Shown here piece by piece: positions 29,762-36,736 of a stretch of 45,071 nt of DNA; positions within the stretch are counted from its first letter, which is position 1; every line of letters starts with the position of its first letter. The notes below the pieces were generated by a model. That model was not told the DNA's origin. It worked only from the letters and a program-made list of their open reading frames with translations, and made no database searches. The DNA comes from Chloroflexota bacterium (GTDB lineage Bacteria; Chloroflexota; Ktedonobacteria; Ktedonobacterales; Ktedonobacteraceae). Position numbers and translations under genes: made by a program. The DNA lies in NCBI GenBank assembly GCA_902810755.1, contig CADDYT010000042.1, forward strand, positions 1 to 45,071, in the 5' to 3' direction.

Positions 29762-30448
29762 TCAGGATGGACTGGCCTGAAGAAACTGCTCCCTTGTGTA
29801 GTGTAGCAGGTCGGCGATATGGGCGACGGCAATGTCGGGGTGAAAGTTGGGCGGCTTCTGCATGCGAGCATATTTCCCCTGCTCGACGAAGACTGTTGTC
29901 AGGCGACCATCCAGAATGGCTTTGGAATCGGCAAGAATATCGGGTTTGTCGTCGATCATGGCGTAGTGATCTGCCGGGTAAAGTTTGAGAACTTCGTCCA
30001 GGTGTTGCTGCTTGTGCGTGTAGATCAGCACGCGCCCATCGACGGCATCCGCCAGGCAACTGCGCACGATTTTCTCGGCCTGGAAGAACTTATCGCCATC
30101 GGAGACGATGACCGTTGTCCCTAGCTTGCTCAGGTAGCGCAGTGTTTTCAGGGTGCCGGGGTAGAGCGCCCGGTGGAACGGGTAGTTCTCGAAAAGGGAG
30201 ACAACATGCCGGTAGGTCTGCTCATCCATCGCGGAGAGCGGCGTTGTTTCGCGCAGCCATTTGAGGGCCAGCGGGATATCTACCACGCCTTCCTCTTTGC
30301 GCGCCTTCTCATACAGTTCCCAGTAGCGAGCCGTCAATTCTGGCCCCAGTTCCGCTTCCAGGTACTCGTTCAGATTCTCTTTCACCTCATCGTTTGCCAG
30401 CAAGGTATTATCGACATCAATCAAAAAGGTTAGTGTTTCCATCGTCAT
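29762..30448 (-). CDS. HAD-family hydrolase
   Basis: The protein begins with motif I, FLIDVDNTLL. It continues with motif II VIVSDGD, a Lys-containing stretch THKQQHLDEV and motif III/IV YAMIDDKPDI, the standard haloacid-dehalogenase phosphatase set with a helical cap. The substrate is unknown; phosphoglycolate-like small phosphates are typical. Several in-frame ATGs occur at the start (30,463, 30,448, 30,442); the two later ones place motif I nearest the N-terminus, as usual. It is divergent from the small protein/ATP-grasp pair. Confidence 0.85.
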   Translation of the reverse strand: MTMETLTFLIDVDNTLLANDEVKENLNEYLEAELGPELTARYWELYEKARKEEGVVDIPLALKWLRETTPLSAMDEQTYRHVVSLFENYPFHRALYPGTLKTLRYLSKLGTTVIVSDGDKFFQAEKIVRSCLADAVDGRVLIYTHKQQHLDEVLKLYPADHYAMIDDKPDILADSKAILDGRLTTVFVEQGKYARMQKPPNFHPDIAVAHIADLLHYTREQFLQASPS

Positions 30449-30557
30449 TTCTCTTTTCTGCAAGGCTATTCTGTCATCGCGCCTTTTCCATATTTATACC
30501 ACGTTCGGCGAAGAGGATGTAGTGGCGCAATGAGACAGATTCAGCGGTTTTTCCTGC

Positions 30558-30586
30558 TTCTCAGACTGAGGCGAGAGTGATACAAT
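30558..30586 (+). promoter_or_regulatory. Putative promoter giving a leaderless transcript
   Basis: TTCTCA (30,558-30,563) and TACAAT (30,581-30,586) are spaced by 17 bp. Only 6 bases separate the -10 from the ATG at 30,593, which has no ribosome-binding site, so the mRNA is probably leaderless. Confidence 0.45.
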
Positions 30587-30592
30587 GGCGAT

Positions 30593-30865
30593 ATGAGAGT
30601 GATCTTTCGCAGTCGGGATTTTGCCCATGTAGAGGGGGCAGGCCTGGGTTTTGTGAACCGGCGTCCGGGCAGCCAGCCCTGGCACTATCAGGGGCGCGTG
30701 CTGCACGCAAAGTGGCGCGGGACCTATGAGTGCCACTGGGAAGGGCCAGAGCTGCTCTGGACGGTGCGGGGTGATGCGCGCCTTTTTGGCCTGGCGGCTG
30801 CGCTCAAGGCCAGAGGCTTCGCAGTTGAGGTCGAGCAAGATTCATCGAATAAAAATACTGTCTGA
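30593..30865 (+). CDS. Small conserved-looking protein preceding the ATP-grasp gene
   Basis: A 90-residue protein of unknown family. It is rich in Arg, Trp and Gly with no membrane helix. Its TGA stop is immediately followed by the ATG of the ATP-grasp gene, a strong sign of co-expression. A putative promoter fits a leaderless start at this ATG. It could be a partner or carrier for the ligase, but there is no motif to prove it. Confidence 0.6.
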   Translation: MRVIFRSRDFAHVEGAGLGFVNRRPGSQPWHYQGRVLHAKWRGTYECHWEGPELLWTVRGDARLFGLAAALKARGFAVEVEQDSSNKNTV

Positions 30866-32164
30866 ATGAATGGTACTATGGAACAGAACAACGAACGCAA
30901 ACGTGTATTATTCCTGATGTCTCCCGCTACATATCGCGCAGGAGCATTTTTAAGCGCGGCAAAGCGGCTCAATCTGGATGTCGTGGTGGGTATCGATCTG
31001 CCGGAGACGCTCAGCGAATACTGGCACGTGCCGCTGGGGCTGGATTTTCTGGATGCCGAAAAATCGGTACAGACTATTGTGGACTACGCGCGGGAGCATC
31101 CGCTTCATGCCATTCTCTCTGTTGATGATAGCGCCAGCGAGATCGCGGCCCTTGCCAGCGCTGCGCTGGGCCTTGCGCATAACGCGCCGGATGCGGCAGA
31201 AGCGGCTCGCGACAAGTTTCTGATGCGCACACGTATGGCTGCCGGTGGCGCGCCCTGTCCCATCTTTCGCCCTTTCTTGCTGAGCGATGACCCGGCGTGG
31301 GTGGCGCGACAGGTGAGCTATCCCTGTGTTGTCAAGCCCTTGCGCCTCTCCGGCAGCCGGGGCGTCATTCGCGCCGATAACGAGGCCGAGTGTGTCGCGG
31401 CTATCAGTCGCCTGAAACGGCTGCTGCTCTCCGAGGGTTATTCCGAGCAGGAAACCTCTTTTCTGGTTGAGGATTTCATCCCCGGCTTCGAGGTGGCGCT
31501 GGAAGGCATTCTCACGCACGGGCAGTTGAAGGTCCTCACGCTGTTCGACAAGCCCGACCCGCTGGATGGACCGTTTTTTGAAGAGACCATCTATATCACG
31601 CCTTCGCGCCTGCCTGAACAGGTGCAGCAGGACATTGCCCGCTGCGTCTCGCTGGCGGCTGCCTCGATTGGCCTGCGCGAGGGGCCGGTACATGCCGAAC
31701 TGCGCGTCAACGAGCAGGGTCCCTGGATGCTGGAAATCGCAGGTCGCTCAATCGGCGGCCTGTGTTCAACGGTGCTGGAATTTGGTTCCGGTATCTGCCT
31801 GGAAGAACTGATTCTGCGCCATGCTATCGGCGAAGAGATCACCGCTATCGAACGCGAGCAGCGCGCCGCCGGGGTGATGATGATTCCCATTCCCGGCGCG
31901 GGCCTGCTCAAAGGCGTACACGGCGTTGAAGAGGCGAAACGGGTGCCGCTGATTACCGGCGTGGAGATTACGGCCAGACTGAACTACTCGCTGGTGCCGT
32001 TGCCAGAAGGTGCCAGCTACCTCGGCTTCATCTTTGCGCGCGGCGACACGCCCGCCGAAGTTGAGAACGCCATTCGCGAGGCCCACAAACGCCTGCGCTT
32101 CGACATCCGGCGCGAACTGCCACTTATCAATGCCTCGTCAGGGCGTGCGGTGCAGAGCAGGTAG
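30866..32164 (+). CDS. ATP-grasp carboxylate-amine ligase family protein
   Basis: The 432-residue protein has an N-terminal Rossmann-like preATP-grasp domain (LFLMSPATYRAGAF). An ATP-grasp core follows, with the lysine strand YPCVVKPLRLSGSRGV, FLVEDFIPGFEVALEG, and the metal-binding HAELRVN...MLEIAGRSIGG. It would form an amide or peptide bond between a carboxylate and an amine at the cost of ATP, as L-amino-acid ligases and carnosine-synthase-like enzymes do. Substrates are unknown. It directly abuts the upstream 90-residue gene and lies 66 bases before an esterase. Confidence 0.88.
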   Translation: MNGTMEQNNERKRVLFLMSPATYRAGAFLSAAKRLNLDVVVGIDLPETLSEYWHVPLGLDFLDAEKSVQTIVDYAREHPLHAILSVDDSASEIAALASAALGLAHNAPDAAEAARDKFLMRTRMAAGGAPCPIFRPFLLSDDPAWVARQVSYPCVVKPLRLSGSRGVIRADNEAECVAAISRLKRLLLSEGYSEQETSFLVEDFIPGFEVALEGILTHGQLKVLTLFDKPDPLDGPFFEETIYITPSRLPEQVQQDIARCVSLAAASIGLREGPVHAELRVNEQGPWMLEIAGRSIGGLCSTVLEFGSGICLEELILRHAIGEEITAIEREQRAAGVMMIPIPGAGLLKGVHGVEEAKRVPLITGVEITARLNYSLVPLPEGASYLGFIFARGDTPAEVENAIREAHKRLRFDIRRELPLINASSGRAVQSR

Positions 32165-32251
32165 CTTTTCTCTATCTGCGTCTGCGCGATGGTATTTTAA
32201 GGCGCATTTACATCCAGGTGATGAAAAACGATGATAAAGGAGATAAAAACA

Positions 32252-33283
32252 GTGTTGCCCTGGTCTACTGATTTCGCTGGACGTTTTGATGAGGTCATTT
32301 TCGAGAGCGAGGCTCTCAAGGGTAATCCGCTCGGCGACCCCTATAAGCGCCCGTTGTGGGTCTATTTGCCGCCCGGCTACGATGAGCAGAAGGAGCGACG
32401 TTATGCGAGCATTTACCTGATTCAGGGGTTGACGGGCCAGCTTGATATGTGGCGCAATCGTGATGCCTTCAGGAAGAATTTTCCTGAAATGGCCGATGAA
32501 CTTTTCGCGAAGGGCGAAGCGCCCCCGTGCATCCTCGTCTGGGTCGACTGCTGGACCTCGCTCGGCGGCAGTCAGTTCCTTGATTCGCCCGGCACCGGTC
32601 GCTATCATACCTATCTGTGTGACGAGATTGTACCCTGGGTGGATGCGCACTATCGCACGCTACCACAGCGCGAGCATCGCGGCATCGCGGGCAAATCCAG
32701 CGGCGGCTACGGCGCGATGGTCACGCCTATGCTGCGACCCGATCTGTGGGGTGGCTTTGCCACGCACGCGGGCGATGCCCTGTTCGAGGTCTGCTATCTC
32801 CCCGAATTTCGCGATTCCGTGCGCACGCTGCGCGACCACTACGAAGGCTCATTCGAGAAGTTCTGGCAGGATTTCCGCTCCCGCCCGGCCTTTGACAGGG
32901 AAAGCGACGGCTCCCTGCTCAACGACTGGTGCATGGCCGCCTGCTATTCCGCCGATATTGACGGTACCATCCACCTGCCCTACGACACAGCGACGGGTAT
33001 GCTCATTCCCGAAGTGTGGGAACGCTGGCTCGCCTGGGACCCCGTGCGCATGGTCCCCCTGCACGCTGCTGCACTCACCACGATGAAGGCCATCTACATC
33101 GACGCGGGCAAGCATGACCAGTTCTTCCTCGATCTGGGGGCCGAAGCCTTCCGCCGCGCCCTCGCCGACATCGGCGTCACCGATGTCTTCTTTGAACTCT
33201 TTGAAGGCACCCACACCGCCATCGAATACCGCTACCCCCTCAGCCTCAAATACCTGGCCGAGCGGCTCTCTCCATCGGAATGA
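32252..33283 (+). CDS. Esterase D/PF00756-type alpha/beta hydrolase
   Basis: The catalytic serine is in GKSSGGYGAM, with the acid probably in DAGKHDQF and the histidine in EGTHTAIEYR; YLPPGYDEQ and IYLIQGL are typical for this esterase family. No signal peptide is present, so it is cytoplasmic. I chose GTG at 32,252 because AAGGAG lies 9 bases upstream; the in-frame ATG at 32,231 would place that ribosome-binding site inside the gene but remains possible. It may hydrolyse an ester or peptide made by the preceding ligase, by context only. Confidence 0.85.
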   Translation: MLPWSTDFAGRFDEVIFESEALKGNPLGDPYKRPLWVYLPPGYDEQKERRYASIYLIQGLTGQLDMWRNRDAFRKNFPEMADELFAKGEAPPCILVWVDCWTSLGGSQFLDSPGTGRYHTYLCDEIVPWVDAHYRTLPQREHRGIAGKSSGGYGAMVTPMLRPDLWGGFATHAGDALFEVCYLPEFRDSVRTLRDHYEGSFEKFWQDFRSRPAFDRESDGSLLNDWCMAACYSADIDGTIHLPYDTATGMLIPEVWERWLAWDPVRMVPLHAAALTTMKAIYIDAGKHDQFFLDLGAEAFRRALADIGVTDVFFELFEGTHTAIEYRYPLSLKYLAERLSPSE

Positions 33284-33472
33284 GCGGTATGAAGAAGGCC
33301 GCCAGTCTGTCATGTTGACGATGCTCTTTCATGGTCTACATGTCATGTTCTTGTTGCTTTTCAACAGTATGGCAGGGGCAGGCAGGCAGAGCTAACTGCT
33401 TGCCTCCTGCTCGCCTTCGTTACTCTCCGTTATTCCCCCAGAGAATTCCGGTAGCGATAGCTGTGGAGGATG

Positions 33473-35785
33473 TCAGACGCCTCTTCCTGTTTTCGTTCTA
33501 TGCGTTCCGTCTATTGACAGATAGAACATACGTTCTGTATACTGGAAGCATGCTACTACAAACGCTGCCTGACACGATGACAAAGCTTGCCCTGGTGGGG
33601 GAAGCGACCGTTCTGGAGCCTGCTGGCGACCGGCCACAGCAGGAGCGGCAGCGCGTGCCATATCAGTCGCGCAGTCTGGCCGAGTGCATTGCGAATGTGG
33701 CGACGCCGACGGGGAAGAAGCCAATTCTGAAGACGATGGTGACAACCAGCCAACTTCGTTCAAAGAAAAGTTTTTAAACGTGAAACCAGCCTCCTGAAGC
33801 CAGCAGATATCACGCCAACTCAGATGGAGGTCCTCAAGCTGTCCTTTCTGGTAGCGTATTCCTTTACCGCTGCCCAGGCCTTTACCGGCTGTTAAGCCTA
33901 AGCTGTCTGCCATATTGCGAATAGCTTTCCATGATCTATCAGGAAACGCTCGCATGATGACCAATCTAAAGCGTTGTCCTGGGTACACCTTTTTTAATAG
34001 CTCAATCTCCTCCTCCGTCCATGCCTTACGTCCCCCGTCTTGCTGCATCATATACGTCTGTTCTGTCCCCCATTCCTTATATCTCCATTCCACCACAACT
34101 CGGAAAAACTTTGTTGACATTTGATCAATAACGATCCGTTTGATCAGCACCGCAAGAATGCTTTTTTTCAATTCATATGGCTTATACGGCCATAACTCCT
34201 CAAGATCTGCTAGCTCCTCCTCTAAGGTTCGTAACGCTTCATCTTCTGTAGATTGTTGCACTTCTCTCTGCTCAGCAAGTAATTCCTCTTTTCTGCTTAG
34301 AACTCTTGCCATGCTCTCTTCCGTCTGCTTTATAACAACAGGAATAGTAAGCCTTTTCAAATTGACTTCCAGGTTTGATAACTCTTCCTCAACGACTCCC
34401 AAATCTCTCTTTATCTTCTCCAGTCGTTGTGCTTTTATTTGGGATCGCTGCGAACGTGCCTCTTTCAAGTCTCCTAAATTTGTTGTTCTTAAATGCGTAA
34501 ACATTCTGTCTACGATCGCGCCCTCTAGCTGTTGCGCGTTCACACATATAAGATAATCATGGACTAATCCACGTCTCACCGAAATAGCATAGCTACCATA
34601 TTGTGTAGCTCTTCCATTGATGCCGCTTCTGATAAAGTACACTGCTCCGTTTTCGTGCGTTGTTTCCGGCCTTAAGAGAGGCTTGAGAACAAGTGATGCT
34701 CGTAAATTTCTCTGTTGCGTGAAGCGGGCAAATACCGGTTTCCCTGTTGGTGTACCGTCTGGTCGGGCTATTTTAAGATGGTCATAGACTAACCAGAACC
34801 TATCTTCATCAATGATTGGCTCGTGGTGATTGTAAATGATCTTGCCTTTGCGCTTTATTGCGCCAATGTTGACAATGTTACAAAGCATATGCTCCAGACC
34901 TCTGCGAGTTAAAGCATATCCTTTTCCCCCTGGCGCTTTTTGCAGCGCCGTCCGAATGGTATAACTATCCTTGTATACCCATTCTTCAAAGTCGGGGTAA
35001 ATGTACTCCCTATTTTCCAATTCTAAACACAAGGCATCCATGTCAAACGCTAATGCTATAAGCCGATCATATAAGGCAAGGGAAACAGCGACATGCGGTA
35101 AGTATGGTATTATCTTGCCATAGGTAGGGCTACCTTCTCGCTTGTCAACGATAAAATTCACGGGAATCGCGCCAAGTCCAGCCCACTGACCACTATCTGC
35201 TGCCAACTGGCGGCGTCTGAGCATTGTTCCCCTGACATGGTTCTCAATATAAGCGGCAGCCATTTGTACTTCCATCCTGAATAACTCAGCATGAGCGGGA
35301 TTGGCAAAATTGTATGTCATGCGCTTACTTGAGATGTGGACATAGCAATCATTCTCCTTGCAAATTTTGATAAAGATGTTGCTATCAATTCTATCCTCAT
35401 CCCTGAAGAGACGATCTACAAACTCTGCAACAACAACCCCTATTTTCCCGCTCTCTATCAAATCACAGATGGTTTTCAATCCTGGCCGTCGATCTATAGG
35501 CCATGTACCAGAAGCGTTCTTAATACTGATATTCCCTTCCGCATCAACTACCTGATTTTCAATAAAGAGCGTAACTCTTCCAGTTGTACCGTCATCCCGA
35601 AAGCCTAAATCTTTGGTGTACGCTAGAAGCATCACCGTTTGTGAGATGTGAGACTGAACATTCTTTACTACCTGATCTTTTGACGATTGCCTGCCATATA
35701 AGCAAGCATCGCGCATCAGATCTATCTGAGGATTATACAACTCCTCTACTGTGTATTCCTTTCTTGCTTTCTTGCGAGCTACCAT
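33473..35785 (-). CDS. Large serine recombinase of the mobile element
   Basis: The resolvase catalytic domain has the nucleophile S34 in LYGRQSSKDQ and downstream RLFRDEDR. It is followed by a recombinase domain, a coiled-coil region (about 470-560) and a Myb/SANT-like helix pair (WTEEEIELLKKVYP onward). ATG at 35,785 is the start, because AAGGAGAG lies just upstream. The gene is clearly more AT-rich than its surroundings up to about 33,760. The last 90 or so codons are GC-rich and antisense to the interrupted radical SAM fragment, so the protein's tail is encoded by host DNA across the junction. It likely integrated the element. Confidence 0.9.
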   Translation of the reverse strand: MVARKKARKEYTVEELYNPQIDLMRDACLYGRQSSKDQVVKNVQSHISQTVMLLAYTKDLGFRDDGTTGRVTLFIENQVVDAEGNISIKNASGTWPIDRRPGLKTICDLIESGKIGVVVAEFVDRLFRDEDRIDSNIFIKICKENDCYVHISSKRMTYNFANPAHAELFRMEVQMAAAYIENHVRGTMLRRRQLAADSGQWAGLGAIPVNFIVDKREGSPTYGKIIPYLPHVAVSLALYDRLIALAFDMDALCLELENREYIYPDFEEWVYKDSYTIRTALQKAPGGKGYALTRRGLEHMLCNIVNIGAIKRKGKIIYNHHEPIIDEDRFWLVYDHLKIARPDGTPTGKPVFARFTQQRNLRASLVLKPLLRPETTHENGAVYFIRSGINGRATQYGSYAISVRRGLVHDYLICVNAQQLEGAIVDRMFTHLRTTNLGDLKEARSQRSQIKAQRLEKIKRDLGVVEEELSNLEVNLKRLTIPVVIKQTEESMARVLSRKEELLAEQREVQQSTEDEALRTLEEELADLEELWPYKPYELKKSILAVLIKRIVIDQMSTKFFRVVVEWRYKEWGTEQTYMMQQDGGRKAWTEEEIELLKKVYPGQRFRLVIMRAFPDRSWKAIRNMADSLGLTAGKGLGSGKGIRYQKGQLEDLHLSWRDICWLQEAGFTFKNFSLNEVGWLSPSSSELASSPSASPHSQCTRPDCATDMARAAAPAVAGRQQAPERSLPPPGQALSSCQAAFVVACFQYTERMFYLSIDGTHRTKTGRGV
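33514..33543 (+). promoter_or_regulatory. Near-consensus sigma-70-type promoter of the interrupted gene
   Basis: TTGACA (33,514-33,519) and TATACT (33,538-33,543) are spaced 18 bp apart. The ATG at 33,550 begins only 6 bases after the -10, so the transcript is probably leaderless. A LexA-type box fills the spacer. Confidence 0.8.
33524..33535. promoter_or_regulatory. LexA/SOS box between -35 and -10
   Basis: GAACATACGTTC fits the Gram-positive-type SOS operator GAACRNRYGTTC perfectly and sits inside a strong promoter, where LexA would block RNA polymerase. The half-sites extend by one base each to AGAAC and GTTCT. The gene downstream should therefore be damage-inducible. Confidence 0.75.
33550..33777 (+). 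pseudogene. 5' fragment of a probable radical SAM gene, interrupted by the mobile element
   Basis: From the ATG the frame encodes about 67 residues: LPDTMTKLALVGEATVLEP, then CIANVATPTGKKPILKTMV and TTS. It then diverges into a short basic tail and a stop. The host-like part resembles the opening of radical SAM proteins, where a similar strand is followed by the iron-sulfur CxxxCxxC motif. Here the cysteines never arrive because foreign sequence begins at about 33,750. The family call is from memory of such N-termini and has moderate certainty. The rest of the gene is not found in the window. It is SOS-controlled, which fits a DNA-repair-linked enzyme. Confidence 0.55.
33750..33780. other. 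Probable left attachment junction of the integrated element
   Basis: To the left, base composition and both reading frames look like host DNA. To the right lies AT-rich recombinase coding sequence. The radical SAM-like frame loses its similarity after AGC at 33,748-33,750. The exact crossover dinucleotide cannot be set without the other junction. Confidence 0.5.
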
Positions 35786-35957
35786 CTGGACTCTCCTTTT
35801 CCGGGCCGTTACTGCTTTGCCCTTTGATGTCAATAGATGCAATATCAGGTGATCTTCCGCGATCATCATATCGGCCGGTTGTTGTCGTTTTTCTCGGACT
35901 TGCCAGGAAAAGATCGACGAGAAGACTACGAAGAAGATTCTTTTCGTTTTCGTTCAT
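35733..35957 (-). CDS. Small protein overlapping the recombinase start
   Basis: A 74-residue frame starts MNENEKNLLRSLLVDLF at an ATG 9 bases after CAGGAG. It overlaps the beginning of the recombinase gene by 53 bases in another frame. It is hydrophilic in its second half and matches no family I recognise. Its upstream position suggests co-expression with the recombinase, possibly as a directionality factor or regulator. Confidence 0.4.
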   Translation of the reverse strand: MNENEKNLLRSLLVDLFLASPRKTTTTGRYDDRGRSPDIASIDIKGQSSNGPEKESPDGSSQESKKGIHSRGVV

Positions 35958-36144
35958 GCTCATCACTCCTGCTCATAAAAGACGGCTTGCTTTTGCTGCC
36001 TTTTATTATAGCAGAAATGATTTATAAGTTTATATTGGGCGTTAGTTTTATACATAATCGTTATATAGCGGCGTTCAGCCTCATGCGAAGTACGAGGGAC
36101 GTATTACATAACAATTATGCATTTCTAACACTTTTTCTCGTGAG

Positions 36145-36243
36145 TCATTTCTCCGACAAAAATTCGTTGGAAACAGAGGCTTCCATCCTTTTTTTCCGCA
36201 GTCTCTTTGCAACCGGCCCATATTCTTCCTTGCCGTAGACCAT
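36145..36243 (-). CDS. Possible 32-residue leaderless basic peptide
   Basis: The ATG at 36,243 follows a very good promoter (36,252-36,280) with only 8 bases between, so translation would be leaderless. The peptide is Lys/Arg-rich (VAKRLRKKRMEASVS). It could be a real regulatory peptide or a decayed gene start; the promoter is better supported than the peptide. The rest of the 35,967-36,410 stretch is AT-rich, with no further gene seen. Confidence 0.3.
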   Translation of the reverse strand: MVYGKEEYGPVAKRLRKKRMEASVSNEFLSEK

Positions 36244-36251
36244 CTTTTCTA

Positions 36252-36280
36252 ACTATAGCATATAAAATCATATTTTTCAA
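36252..36280 (-). promoter_or_regulatory. Leftward promoter of the recombinase unit
   Basis: On the minus strand TTGAAA (36,275-36,280) and TATAGT (36,252-36,257) are spaced by exactly 17 bp. It points toward the small protein and the recombinase. Confidence 0.65.
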
Positions 36281-36329
36281 TGCTTCCTTCTATCTTTTTA
36301 TGCTTCTATGTGCGTAGCCACGTTTCCAT

Positions 36330-36359
36330 TTGACAATATGCACTGAACCGTGCTAAAAT
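36330..36359 (+). promoter_or_regulatory. Rightward promoter of the small HTH regulator
   Basis: TTGACA (36,330-36,335) and TAAAAT (36,354-36,359), 18 bp apart, have a TGC extension just before the -10. With the leftward promoter 50 bases away it forms a divergent pair, as in phage and conjugative-element control regions. Confidence 0.7.
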
Positions 36360-36410
36360 GGGCAAAGAGCATCTATCATTTTCTCTCCTTATATGGTCAG
36401 GAGGATAGCC

Positions 36411-36626
36411 ATGACATTAGCTGAATTAATTGAAGAGGCATTGATGACCAAAACCGAAGTGGCCTCAGAAGCTGGACTTTCGCAGGGGACTGTCTCTCGT
36501 ATGGTCAACGGTCATCCAACCTCACGGCTCTCGGTCAGAAAAGTCTTGGCGGTTCTTAATCGCAAGCTCGAACGGCATATTACGATTGATGAAATTGAGG
36601 GCTTGCAGCTTTCTTCTGACTCCTGA
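36411..36626 (+). CDS. Small Cro/CI (XRE)-type regulator
   Basis: The 71-residue protein contains a helix-turn-helix: MTKTEVASEAGLSQGTVSRM followed by VNGHPTSRLSVRKVLAVLN. The ATG at 36,411 is preceded by AGGAGG at ideal spacing; an in-frame ATG at 36,393 lacks a site. It has no extra domain, as in phage Cro-like repressors. It lies beside the divergent promoter pair and probably controls the recombinase unit and itself. The gene is convergent with the mobilization operon, with a hairpin terminator between them. Confidence 0.85.
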   Translation: MTLAELIEEALMTKTEVASEAGLSQGTVSRMVNGHPTSRLSVRKVLAVLNRKLERHITIDEIEGLQLSSDS

Positions 36627-36686
36627 GAATCTCCAGTGCGACTAGGGCAGCACGCCTGCTGGCACTTCCCATCCTGTTTGATCCCC

Positions 36687-36722
36687 ACCAGGAAGAGCAG
36701 GAATCATTGCGCTCTTCCTGGT
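36687..36722. terminator. Bidirectional hairpin terminator
   Basis: ACCAGGAAGAGC (36,687-36,698) pairs perfectly with 36,711-36,722 around a 12-nt loop. A T-rich stretch follows on the + strand. It lies between convergent genes: the HTH regulator and the coupling protein. Confidence 0.75.
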
Positions 36723-36736
36723 TTGCTTTCCTCTTC

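Noticed and set aside
33284..33513. Possible small gene before the SOS promoter
   Set aside because: The stretch has no start with a ribosome-binding site and no protein-like composition; it is simply the upstream region of the interrupted gene.
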